Under the pieces are notes generated by a model. The model saw only the letters and a program-made list of their open reading frames with translations. It was not told where the DNA came from and ran no database searches. This document shows, in pieces, positions 1-10,200 of a DNA stretch of 25,148 nt; the stretch's first letter is position 1; each line of letters begins with the position of its first letter. The DNA comes from JAWLHA01 sp041690535. Lineage in GTDB: Bacteria > Pseudomonadota > Gammaproteobacteria > Thiohalomonadales > Thiohalomonadaceae. The translations under genes and the position numbers were made by a program. The DNA lies in the NCBI GenBank assembly GCA_041690535.1, contig JAWLHA010000060.1, positions 1 to 25,148 on the forward strand, written 5' to 3'.

Positions 1-75
1 TTGCACCCATCCATGCGGCCGACGACCTGCTTTCAAGGACTTACGTCGCTCTTGGGTGAGTATGCGTTCACCCTG
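1..75. repeat. Partial copy of palindromic repeat family A (right half)
   Basis: Bases 11-75 are identical, by my reading, to bases 696-760 of the complete copy at 595-760. This half ends in the family terminus ACCCTG at 75. The first ten bases differ from the other copy, and the left half lies outside the window. The right flank (76-85, CCTCCTCCGG) carries no visible duplication partner. No coding frame in it is credible. Confidence 0.85.
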
Positions 76-109
76 CCTCCTCCGGGGCCTCGCTTCCTAA
101 AGGGCCCTT

Positions 110-138
110 GGCCCGCTGTCGGGGCGGGCCCGATTTTT
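110..138 (+). terminator. Intrinsic terminator for an upstream gene outside the window
   Basis: A GC-only stem (GGCCCGC at 110-116 paired with GCGGGCC at 124-130) with a 7-base loop is followed by CGA and five T (134-138). The T run follows the hairpin only on the + strand, so it would stop transcription entering from the left. It lies just past the half repeat, which suggests that the repeat inserted between a gene and its terminator. Confidence 0.6.
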
Positions 139-148
139 CTCGGGGGGA

Positions 149-523
149 TCAGACGATACGGTTGCGGCGCTCGCCACGGGCGAAGGCATCGATGTTCGCC
201 ACCACCTGCGCGCAAATCCACCCGGTCTCACTCTCCCCGGGCACCTCGCACACCCCGATCCCCCGTGCCCTGGCCGCCTCCAGGTCCACCAGCTCCCTCC
301 CGGGTCCCGCAATGGCAATCAGCCCCAGATTGTGCAGTCCGGCCATCTGTGCGGCGCCAATGGGCGTGGTAGCCGTGACGATCACGTGGCTGCGCCAGCA
401 GCGCTCGGGCAGCTCCTCCGGGGCGGTCTCCGGGTATTGGACCCAGCCGAATTTTGCCGCCTCCAGGGGAGGGAACTCCGCCTCCTCTCCCAGCCTGCCG
501 GCATCGATCACCACGACATTCAT
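149..523 (-). CDS. Stand-alone N-terminal domain of the D-isomer-specific 2-hydroxyacid dehydrogenase family
   Basis: This encodes 124 residues from the ATG at 523, which has a GAGG ribosome site 7 bases upstream. An ATG at 541 would add six residues without a better site. The protein reads like the first domain of glycerate/phosphoglycerate dehydrogenases: a start like MNVVVID, then the pattern 'HNLGLIAIAGPGRELVDLEA' and 'ARGIGVCEVPG' near residues 62-95. The usual family member exceeds 300 residues and contains an NAD-binding Rossmann domain with GxGxxG and the catalytic Arg/Glu/His. All of that is absent here, and the frame stops where the Rossmann domain would begin. It may be a remnant or a small domain protein with a binding role. 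The intact frame and good ribosome site favour an expressed protein. Catalytic activity is not expected. Confidence 0.6.
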   Translation of the reverse strand: MNVVVIDAGRLGEEAEFPPLEAAKFGWVQYPETAPEELPERCWRSHVIVTATTPIGAAQMAGLHNLGLIAIAGPGRELVDLEAARARGIGVCEVPGESETGWICAQVVANIDAFARGERRNRIV

Positions 524-594
524 GCGCACACCTCGAAACAAAAGGGCATTGGAATCCGTCTACTGTACTACATGCCCTGAATCGCGTCGGGGTT

Positions 595-760
595 CAGGGT
601 GAACGCATACTAACGTCACGGCCGTGCTGTAAGCGACGTAAGTCCTTGAAAGCAGGTCCGCTGTGAATACATCCCTGTACGCTCGACGGCCGCGTCCATG
701 CGGCCGACGACCTGCTTTCAAGGACTTACGTCGCTCTTGGGTGAGTATGCGTTCACCCTG
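595..760. mobile_element. Complete MITE-like palindromic element, family A, with a 10-bp target duplication
   Basis: This 166-bp element begins CAGGGT and ends ACCCTG. The two arms are near-perfect inverted copies (CAGGGTGAACGCATACT outside, GCGACGTAAGTCCTTGAAAG inside). The left arm carries about 11 extra bases (around 614-626) that the right arm lacks. The tip is a small hairpin, CGGCCGC/GCGGCCG, at about 687-706. The 10 bases CGTCGGGGTT occur immediately before (585-594) and immediately after (761-770) the element, as expected for a target-site duplication. No protein is encoded, so movement would need a transposase acting in trans. It sits between the divergent genes at 149-523 and 851-1555. 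Confidence 0.88.
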
Positions 761-850
761 CGTCGGGGTTTGCGCCGAAGCGGACGGGAGTTTAAGTTAT
801 GTCCATCGGCGGGCCCGCCCTGGAAACCGCCCGCTCAAGGGAGTCGAACC

Positions 851-1555
851 ATGTCGCGCGACCAACAAGCATTGATCCAGTCGCTCATTCAGTCGGAGTT
901 GATCTTCAGTAGCCGAAAGGGCGTGGTCGCGCAAAATCCCCCCGTGGTCGCCCTCTCGCGGGACCACGGCGCCGGGGGAGAGCTCATCGCTCGCCGACTG
1001 GCCGATATGCTCGGCATCCGTTGGTATGACAAGGAGATCCTGGAGAGTGTTGCCGCTGACGCCAATGTCGAGCCGGAGCAGATGGAGCGGCTCGATGACC
1101 GTTTTCACCACGACACCGGCCGGTCGTGGTTTCGCTCGCTGTTCACCACCAACACCGCCTTCCCGGAGTCCTACCGCCATCACCTGGTCAACGTGATGCT
1201 GGGGATTGCCCGCAACGGCGGCGTGATCGTGGGGCGTGGCGGACACATCATCCTCGCCAACCGCCCGGTGCTGCGGTTGCGGATCACCGGCTCGGAGCAG
1301 CGCTGCGCCGAGCGGGTGGCGGAGCGGGAGAACATCCCGACCGACGAGGCGCTCGAAGAGGTACGGAAGGTCAATCGTGAGCGGGGTGAGTTTCTGTGGA
1401 ACATGTTCAATCGACGGCTGAACGACCCCACGCTGTTTGATTTGACCATCAATACCGATCGGTTTGATGCCTTGGAAGATGCGGCGGATCTGGTGCTCAT
1501 CGCCCTGATTCGCCTCGGCTTTCAGGTGAACACTCTGCATGGGAAGAAAATGTGA
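851..1555 (+). CDS. Cytidylate-kinase-like family protein
   Basis: The product has 234 residues from the ATG at 851, with an AAGGGAG ribosome site about 8 bases upstream. The open frame extends back to 698, but that part is repeat DNA and lacks a ribosome site. The pattern 'VVALSRDHGAGGELIARRLADMLG' (about residues 32-55), followed by 'WYDKEILE', matches the nucleotide-binding start of the cytidylate kinase-like family (Pfam Cytidylate_kin2), where a serine-rich or glycine-rich loop replaces the standard P-loop. 'GVIVGRGGHIILAN' near residue 125 is a second family signature. These proteins are presumed NMP-kinase relatives, but their substrate is mostly undefined, and this is not the housekeeping Cmk. 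The stop overlaps the next start by four bases (GTGA), so it is translationally linked to the epsilon-subunit gene. Confidence 0.85.
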   Translation: MSRDQQALIQSLIQSELIFSSRKGVVAQNPPVVALSRDHGAGGELIARRLADMLGIRWYDKEILESVAADANVEPEQMERLDDRFHHDTGRSWFRSLFTTNTAFPESYRHHLVNVMLGIARNGGVIVGRGGHIILANRPVLRLRITGSEQRCAERVAERENIPTDEALEEVRKVNRERGEFLWNMFNRRLNDPTLFDLTINTDRFDALEDAADLVLIALIRLGFQVNTLHGKKM

Positions 1556-1992
1556 GCCCGACACCTGCCAACCGCACGGCCCAACTGCATATCGTGAGCG
1601 CGGAGCGGCGCATCTTCGACGGCGACGTACGCGAGGTCACCCTCCCCTCGGTCATGGGGGAAATGGGGGTGCTGCCCGGCCATGCGCCGCTGCTGGCACA
1701 ATTGAACCCTGGCGAGGTGCGGCTGGTGTCCGCCGACGGTGAAGAGGACTTCATCTATGTCTCCGGCGGGCTTGCCGAAATCCAACCGCACCTCATCACC
1801 GTGCTGGCCGATACCGCCATGCGGGGGCAGGAGGTGGACGAGGCTGCCGCCCTTCAGGCCAAGAGGCAGGCCGAGGAGGCGATTCGGACGAGCGTCCTCT
1901 ACACGGATCGGGATTACGCCCAGGCCCAGTTGCTGAAGGCGCTGGCACAGCTCAAGGCTCTCGAGGATTACCGACGCAAGAAGAGACCCTGA
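1552..1992 (+). CDS. atpC: ATP synthase F1 epsilon subunit homologue, outside an atp operon
   Basis: The product has 146 residues from a GTG at 1552 that overlaps the previous stop. Residues 10-90 follow the epsilon beta-sandwich closely: 'LHIVSAERRIFDGDV', 'MGVLPGHAPLL', 'FIYVSGGLAEIQP', 'VLADTAMRG'. Residues 95-140 form the two C-terminal helices, ending 'ALAQLKALEDYRRKKRP'. E. coli AtpC has 139 residues, so the length is normal. In the F1Fo complex, epsilon joins the rotor to gamma, and its C-terminal helices inhibit ATP hydrolysis. The neighbours are not atp genes: upstream is a cytidylate-kinase-like gene and downstream is mtfA. It is therefore probably a second, orphan copy, unless this genome has lost atpC from its main operon. 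The family call is secure. Its role beside the main ATP synthase is unknown. Confidence 0.85.
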   Translation: MSPTPANRTAQLHIVSAERRIFDGDVREVTLPSVMGEMGVLPGHAPLLAQLNPGEVRLVSADGEEDFIYVSGGLAEIQPHLITVLADTAMRGQEVDEAAALQAKRQAEEAIRTSVLYTDRDYAQAQLLKALAQLKALEDYRRKKRP

Positions 1993-2048
1993 CCCGTGCG
2001 GCAGGCCCCTGCAACAGGCCGGTCGGTCCTGCCCCCCGGCGTGCGGTC

Positions 2049-2825
2049 GTGGTGAGTTTCCGCGCGTGGCGCCGGCGCCGCATTCTCAGGCGCCAGGCCA
2101 TCGATGAGGCGCTCTGGCGAGCGGTCCTGCAGGATCTCGCCATGCTCGATGGGCTCGAACTGTCCGAGCTGCAGCGGCTGCGCGATCTCGCACTGCTTTT
2201 TCTCCATGAAAAATCCCTGGAGCCGGTGGGAACGGTCGAGCTCTCCCCTTATCAGCGGGTGAGTATTGCCGTGCAGGCGTGCCTGCCGCTGCTCAACCTG
2301 GGGCTCGACTGGCTCGACGGCTGGGTTTCGGTGATTATCTATCCCGACGAGTTTGTCCCCGAACGCGAATGGGTGGACGAGGCCGGCGTGGTCCACACGG
2401 TGGCCGAGCCCCTGACCGGAGAGGCGTGGCTCCACGGCCCGCTGATCCTCTCCTGGCCCGACGTGGCGGCAGGTGGCCGCCGGGACGGGTACAATGTGGT
2501 GATCCACGAGTTGGCGCACAAACTCGATGGGCTGACGGGCGACACCAACGGCATGCCCCCGCTGCATCGGGGCATGGACCCGGCGGCCTGGACCGCTGCC
2601 TTCGCCGAGGCCTTTGCGGCCCTGGAGGGGAGCACCTTGGAGGAGGAGCCCCTGCTGTTCGACGACTATGTGGCCGAGTCCCCCGCGGAATTCTTTGCGG
2701 TCGCCTGCGAGCTGTTCTTCGAATTGCCCGAGGAGCTCGTGGTGGCCTATCCGGCCGTCTATCACCAGCTGCGGCTCTTCTTCCGCCAGGATCCGGCGGC
2801 ACGGCTGCCCTCGCCCGGCGGCTGA
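2049..2825 (+). CDS. mtfA: MtfA-like zinc metallopeptidase (M90)
   Basis: The product has 258 residues from tandem GTG codons (2049 and 2052); E. coli MtfA is 265. The zinc-binding HEXXH motif is HELAH at residues 153-157. Glu214 in 'ESPAEFFAV' is in the right place to be the third metal ligand. The arginine-rich start and the central 'GPLILSWPDV' segment are also typical. In E. coli, MtfA binds the repressor Mlc and so relieves repression of glucose PTS genes. It also has aminopeptidase activity. I see no Mlc or PTS gene here, so the physiological partner is open. The gap from the epsilon gene is 56 bases and there is no clear promoter, so one transcript 851-3614 is plausible. The start codon is uncertain because no strong ribosome site precedes either GTG. 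Confidence 0.88.
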   Translation: MVSFRAWRRRRILRRQAIDEALWRAVLQDLAMLDGLELSELQRLRDLALLFLHEKSLEPVGTVELSPYQRVSIAVQACLPLLNLGLDWLDGWVSVIIYPDEFVPEREWVDEAGVVHTVAEPLTGEAWLHGPLILSWPDVAAGGRRDGYNVVIHELAHKLDGLTGDTNGMPPLHRGMDPAAWTAAFAEAFAALEGSTLEEEPLLFDDYVAESPAEFFAVACELFFELPEELVVAYPAVYHQLRLFFRQDPAARLPSPGG

Positions 2826-2846
2826 GAGTCGAAGGTTTGAAACTGC

Positions 2847-2866
2847 GTCCGGCCGAGCGGCCGGAC
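2847..2866. other. Perfect 8-bp hairpin between mtfA and the LOG gene
   Basis: GTCCGGCC (2847-2854) and GGCCGGAC (2859-2866) pair perfectly around a GAGC tetraloop. No T run follows on either strand, so it is not a standard intrinsic terminator. It ends one base before a possible ATG at 2868 and would bury any ribosome site for it, which supports the ATG at 2883 for the next gene. Confidence 0.5.
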
Positions 2867-2882
2867 CATGCACGAGGTATCC

Positions 2883-3614
2883 ATGATTGAAGATCTGAAA
2901 GGTGACGAGTCCTGGCGCATGTTCAGGATCATCAGCGAGTTCACGGAAGGGTTCGACAAGCTCTCGGAGATCGGGTTTGCCGTCTCCATCTTCGGCTCGG
3001 CGCGGTTCAAGGCTGGGGACAAGTACTACGAACTGGCCGAACAGATCGCCCGTAAGCTGGGTGAGGCGGAGTTCGCCATCATCTCCGGCGGGGGCCCCGG
3101 GATCATGGAAGCGGCCAATAAGGGTGCTGCGGAGGTCAATCGGCTCTCCATCGGCCTCAACATCGAGCTACCGCACGAGCAGAAACCCAATACCTTCCAG
3201 AACCGATCACTCCACTTCCGCTACTTCTTCGCCCGCAAGGTGATGTTCGTGAAGCACTCCATGGGCTATGTCTGCATGCCCGGCGGATTCGGGACCCTGG
3301 ATGAGTTCTTCGAGGCGCTGACGCTGCTTCAGACCATGAAGATCTATCCGCTGCCTCTGGTGCTCTTCGGCTGTGAGTATTGGGACGGGCTCATCCATTG
3401 GATGCGCAACACCATGCTGGCCCACGGTGCCATCTCCGAGGAGGATTTCCGGTACATCACCGTGACCGATGACCCGGATGAGGTCGTGCGCATCATGATG
3501 GAGCACCGGGAGTGGAAGAAGACGATGATTCGGATGTCCTCGAAAGTGGACTACCTGCGCGCCCCGATGGCCAATGCCTCCATCCTTCAGCAGCCGCCCA
3601 AAAAGCCTGAGTGA
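2883..3614 (+). CDS. LOG-family protein (cytokinin riboside phosphate phosphoribohydrolase-like)
   Basis: The product has 243 residues from the ATG at 2883, which has a GAGG site five bases upstream. The in-frame ATG at 2868 follows a hairpin directly and lacks a site. Both LOG signatures are present: 'SGGGPGIMEAANKG' at about residues 68-81 and PGGFGTLDE at 133-141. The family (TIGR00730) was long misnamed 'lysine decarboxylase'. Characterised members cleave nucleoside monophosphates into base and ribose 5-phosphate, including cytokinin activation in plants. The longer form with an N-terminal extension is common in proteobacteria. It is the last gene of the + strand group. A strong hairpin at 3644 separates it from the convergent gene. 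Confidence 0.87.
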   Translation: MIEDLKGDESWRMFRIISEFTEGFDKLSEIGFAVSIFGSARFKAGDKYYELAEQIARKLGEAEFAIISGGGPGIMEAANKGAAEVNRLSIGLNIELPHEQKPNTFQNRSLHFRYFFARKVMFVKHSMGYVCMPGGFGTLDEFFEALTLLQTMKIYPLPLVLFGCEYWDGLIHWMRNTMLAHGAISEEDFRYITVTDDPDEVVRIMMEHREWKKTMIRMSSKVDYLRAPMANASILQQPPKKPE

Positions 3615-3643
3615 TGCCGGGGCGGGGGGAATGAGGGTGAAGA

Positions 3644-3663
3644 GGGCGCGGCGTGCCGCGCCC
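3644..3663. terminator. GC-rich hairpin between convergent genes
   Basis: GGGCGCGGC and GCCGCGCCC form a 9-bp self-complementary stem with a minimal loop (3644-3663), between the convergent ends of the LOG gene (+) and the DUF2934 gene (-). There is no T run on either side. The role as a two-way terminator is inferred from position and stem strength. Confidence 0.45.
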
Positions 3664-3701
3664 CTTGGTGTCCGCAGTAGGTGTCTGGTGAGAGCTGCGG
3701 G

Positions 3702-4001
3702 CTAGCGCTGTCCCAGCCGGCGATCGACTTCCTCCTCGGCGAGGAGCCAATCCTCCACCGGATCGCCCGCGAAGCCGCGCTTCTCGGCCCGAAGGTAGGC
3801 CGCTTCGGCGATCATTCGACTACGCTCTTCCACATTCACTGCCGCGGGCCGGCCGGCGCCGGCCGGCTCTTTGGCAACGCTCTTGGGCGGGGCCTTCTTC
3901 TTGGGGGCTGCCGCTTTTTTTGGCGCAGACTTCTTGGGGGCCGTTTTTTTTGCGGGAGGTTTGGCACTCTCCCCGCCGCTTTTCTTGATCTTCTTTGCCA
4001 T
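3702..4001 (-). CDS. DUF2934 protein with a lysine/alanine/proline-rich tail
   Basis: The product has 99 residues from the ATG at 4001. The first 45 residues are repeats of lysine, alanine and proline (APKKSAPKKAAAPKKKAPPK), resembling the tails of histone H1-like bacterial proteins. Residues 59-97 match the small DUF2934 module: 'RSRMIAEAAYLRAEKRGFAG', then 'DPVEDWLLAEEEVDRRL'. Its function is not known. The basic tail suggests nucleic-acid binding, which is inference. An open frame on the same strand overlaps the 3' part of glgP and runs to 4886, but it is a shadow. The true start is supported by a GAGAG site about 7 bases upstream. It is the last gene of the minus-strand group and is 137 bases from glgP. 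Confidence 0.8.
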   Translation of the reverse strand: MAKKIKKSGGESAKPPAKKTAPKKSAPKKAAAPKKKAPPKSVAKEPAGAGRPAAVNVEERSRMIAEAAYLRAEKRGFAGDPVEDWLLAEEEVDRRLGQR

Positions 4002-4040
4002 ACGCAAACTCTCTGTACCTTTCCTTTGCACGACAAGATA

Positions 4041-4056
4041 CCCCCCTTTGGGGGGG
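4041..4056 (-). terminator. C6/G7 hairpin after glgP
   Basis: Six C (4041-4046) and seven G (4050-4056) face each other across TTT. On the minus strand the hairpin lies after the glgP stop and is followed by TATCTTGTCG, which is only moderately T-rich. It may weaken read-through into the DUF2934 gene or act as that gene's leader structure. Confidence 0.35.
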
Positions 4057-4138
4057 CATTCCATAAGCGTAGCACCTAAAGTGTGATCACCGAGGGTCCG
4101 GGGCGGCGCGGCCACCCTGAGTTGCAAACGGGGCGGTA

Positions 4139-6673
<2,535 letters not shown>

Positions 6674-6738
6674 GGTCCCAGCCTTTTTGTTTGGTTCGGC
6701 CAACATGGGGCCGTTCTGTCAATGCGCCTTTGGCGGCA

Positions 6739-7191
6739 TCACTGCGGTTTGGATTTCAGCTTTGCTGCAATGAAAGCGTGGTGCGGTACATACAGCAGCT
6801 CGGCAATTTTCCGCACCAAGTGCTCTTCGTAGGTGTCGAGCTCGCCATCGGCATAGGCGACTTCCCACAGCAGCTCAATCATGCGCTGCTTCTGCTCCGG
6901 GGTGAAGTGCCGGTTGATGAGCGAGGTGAACTGGTGGTAGTCGGTGGCACTGTCGAGCTCCTGCTCGGCGAGCTCCACCAGGGCGCGCCCCTCCTCCTCG
7001 GAGAGGCCGAACTTCCCCCGCACGGCAAGCTCCACGCGTTGGCGTTCGGCGTCGAGCACCTCGTGGTCCATTCGGGTCATCTCCATGAGCAGCGCGGCGG
7101 TGGCGAGCTTCAGCGCGTGCTCCTTCTCGCCTTCGCTCTGCTGGCCCGGCGCCAGGTGGCGTTCGAAGAATTCACGTATCGTAGTGAGCAT
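6739..7191 (-). CDS. TerB-like (tellurite resistance TerB family) protein
   Basis: The product has 150 residues and is predicted to be all-helical. It shows the TerB pattern: an early acidic helix 'ATAALLMEMTRMDHEVLDAER' and a later repeat of the same idea, 'LLWEVAYADGELDTYEEHLVRKIAELL'. In TerB the acidic positions bind metal at the inner side of the membrane. Stand-alone TerB-domain proteins like this one are common in proteobacteria and mostly have no tested function. No other ter genes (terC, terD, terZ) are nearby, so tellurite resistance should not be assumed. The gene starts 23 bases after the stop of the HD-GYP sensor and 65 bases before glgP, all on the minus strand. Confidence 0.8.
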   Translation of the reverse strand: MLTTIREFFERHLAPGQQSEGEKEHALKLATAALLMEMTRMDHEVLDAERQRVELAVRGKFGLSEEEGRALVELAEQELDSATDYHQFTSLINRHFTPEQKQRMIELLWEVAYADGELDTYEEHLVRKIAELLYVPHHAFIAAKLKSKPQ

Positions 7192-7214
7192 CTGTTACAA
7201 ATTTTCCCTGTGTG

Positions 7215-10200
7215 TCACGAGGACTCGCCCGGGGGGCGAGACAGAGGCGGTGGCCCGGGATCGATCTCCAGTTCGGGCCAGCTGAATCCTTCGGCTCGGA
7301 ACAGGGTGAGACAGGCCTCTACCGCCTGTGGATCGTAGCGCGTCCCCCGGTGGTGTTCGATCTCCTCCAGGGCGGCCTGCAGCGGCAAGGCCGCCCGGTA
7401 GGGGCGGTGGGTGGCCATGGCCTCGACCACGTCCGCCACGGCCAGGATCTTTGCCTCCACCAGGATCCTCTCACCGGTGAGTCCGTTGGGATAGCCGCTG
7501 CCGTCCAGCCTCTCGTGATGCTGCACCACGATATCGGCCACCGGCCACGGAAATTCGATCCCCCGGATGATCTCGTAGCCGACCGACGGGTGCGACTGGA
7601 TGATGCGGAATTCCAGATCGGAAAGCCGCCCGGGCCGGTTCAGGAGCTCGGCAGGGACGTAGATCTTGCCGATGTCGTGAATCATAGCTGATAGGCGCAG
7701 CCCCTCGACCTGCTCCTCCGGCAGTCCCAGCTTGCGGGCAATGGCCACTGCCAACTCCGCGACGCGCTGCTGGTGGCCGGCGGTATAGGGATCGCGCTTT
7801 TCGATGGTAACGGCCATCGCCTGGATGGTCTGCACCAGCCCCCGGTGTAACCGCTCCTCGCTGGCGGCGAGCGCCTTTTCCGCGCGCTCCCGCTCCTGAC
7901 GGCTGCGCAGGGTGCGAATGCCGAAGGCGAGATCGTTGGCCAGCTCGGTCAGAAGGCTCACCTCCTGGGCGTCGAAGGCGTCGGGTTCACCGGCATCAAT
8001 GGTCAGGGCGCCGAACACCTCGCAGCCCTCCCCCAGAGGCAGCGCGATGCAGGAGGCGTAGCCGCGGGCTGCGGCGGCCTCCCGCCAGGGGGCAAACGTC
8101 GGCTCGGTGATGTCGCGAACGATCGCCGCGGCGCCGGTGCGGATGGCGGTGCCGGTGGGGCCTTGGCCGGAGGGCTGGTCGCCCCAGCTGAAGGCAACCG
8201 CACTGAGGTAACCCTGCTCGTGTCCCGCGTGCGCAACCGGCCGGACCGTGCGCTGCGCATCATGCTCCGCATAGCCCACCCAGGCGAAGCGGTATCCCCC
8301 GGTCTCCACCAGCACCCGGCAGACCTCGGCCAGCAGGCGCGTTTCGTCGCCCACACGCACCAGGGTCTCGTTGCCGCGACTGAGGGTGCGTAGCGCACGA
8401 TTGAGCCGGCGAAGCTCCTGTTCGGCCTGCCGGGCCTCGGTGACATCCTGCACGGTGCCGAACATGCGTATCGGGCTGCCGGTCTCATCGAAGTCCACCA
8501 CACCCATCTCATGGACCGTGCGCACCTCGCCGTCGGGCCGCATGACCCGGTGGTCGGCGCTGTACTCCCCCTCCCGGCGGAGGGCACGGGCCACCTGCTC
8601 CTCCACATAGCCCCGCTCCTCCGCGGGGATGCGCTCGAGAAAGGCCCCGTAGGAGGGTTCGAACTGGCCGGGGCTCAGACCGAAGATGCGGTAGATTTCG
8701 TCGGACCAGTGCAGTCGGCCGCTGCCGATGTCCCACACCCAGTTGCCCAGATGGGCGATGCGCTGCGCCTCGGAAAGGCGCGCCTCGCTCTCTCGCACGC
8801 TCAGTTCGGCGGCGCGATGCTGCAGGGCATTGGCGATGAGCTCGCCGGTAGTCCTGACCAGGCGGATGTCCTCATCCACCCACGGCAGGCGGTTGGCGAT
8901 GCGCTCCAGACTGATGGCGCCCATCAACGCCCCGGTGTGCACCATGGGCACCAGCAGCAGCGACTGCACCCCTTGGGCGGTCAGCCAGCCCCGCTCGGCT
9001 GCGGCCTGCGCAGGCAGGGTGCCCACGTCCGGAATGTGAACCACCTCCAGCCGATGCAGTTGCGGGGCCAGCCAGGGCAGGTCGGCGAGCGGGAGAGTCT
9101 GGCGTATGTCGCGTGGTGGTTCGCTCCCCGCGGCGCGCCATTCGTGGGTGTTGGTCAGCCTCTCCTCATCGGCGGCGTGGATGAATACCGCCGCCCGATC
9201 CACGCCGACGAATAGTCCGATCTGGCGGAGCCCAGCCTCGATCTCCCGGTCCACGGCATCGTGGCTGACCGAGACGAAACGGGTGGCGATCTCGCCGACG
9301 ATCGCCTCGAACTCGACCCGGTAGCACAATGCCGCTTCGGCCTGCTTGGCCGGCCGAAGATCCATGATGGTCACCACGTATCCGGCGGGGGTGTAGTCCT
9401 CGTCGCGGATGGTGCTCGCGGTCAGATAGACCGGGATGCGACTGCCATTGCGGGCGAGCAGCTCCTGCTCCCCGCTCCAGCCGTTGTCCCGCTCCGCGCC
9501 GATGTAGATTTCGGCGATGCCGGCGAGCGCTTCGGCCGGGAAGAGGTCGGAGAAGCGGGAGCCGCACAGTTCATCGGGTATCAGCCCGAGCAGCGTCGAG
9601 GCGGCGGAATTGCTGTATTCGATCTCGAGCTCCCGGCTGATCACCAGCGCCCCTTCGCCCGCCTGCTCCAGGGCGCGGCTGAGGGTGAGCCGCTGCGCGT
9701 CGGCGCGGCGCGCTGCGGTCATGTCCTCCAGCACGTGGATGGAGTGGCGATGACTGCCGTCGGCATGGTGAATGGCAAAGGAGCGGGAGACGAAGACCTC
9801 GCCGCTATCGAGGCGGATCTCCTCGGCGTTCTTCAGCTGTTCGGGCCGTTGTCGGCAGGCCGCGAGCGGCCCCTCGAGCCTGGGGAAGACCTCCCAGTAA
9901 AGTCGCCCCCGCAAGGCCTCGGCATCGAGGCCGGCCCGAGCGGCATAGGCGGGGTTGGCGTGGACGATCCGCAACTCGCGATCGTGAATGAATATGGGGT
10001 CGCTGATGGCGTCGAAGGCGTCGTTCCAGTCGCGGCGCTGAAGCTCGGCGCGGCGGCGGCTTTCGGCGAGTTCCACCAGCGTCTTCTCCAGCTCCGCGGT
10101 GCGCTCGATCACCCGCTGTTCCAAATGCTCCCGCACATCCCGCAGCTCCGCCTCGGAGCGGCGCAGGCGCCGGTTGAGGCGGGAGACGAACACGGTGGAG

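Noticed and set aside
698..850. Upstream extension of the cytidylate-kinase-like frame into the repeat
   Set aside because: Repeat-derived sequence without a ribosome site; the ATG at 851 has one and matches the family start.
6739..7191. Tellurite resistance operon
   Set aside because: Only a TerB-like domain is present; no terA, terC, terD or terZ is nearby.
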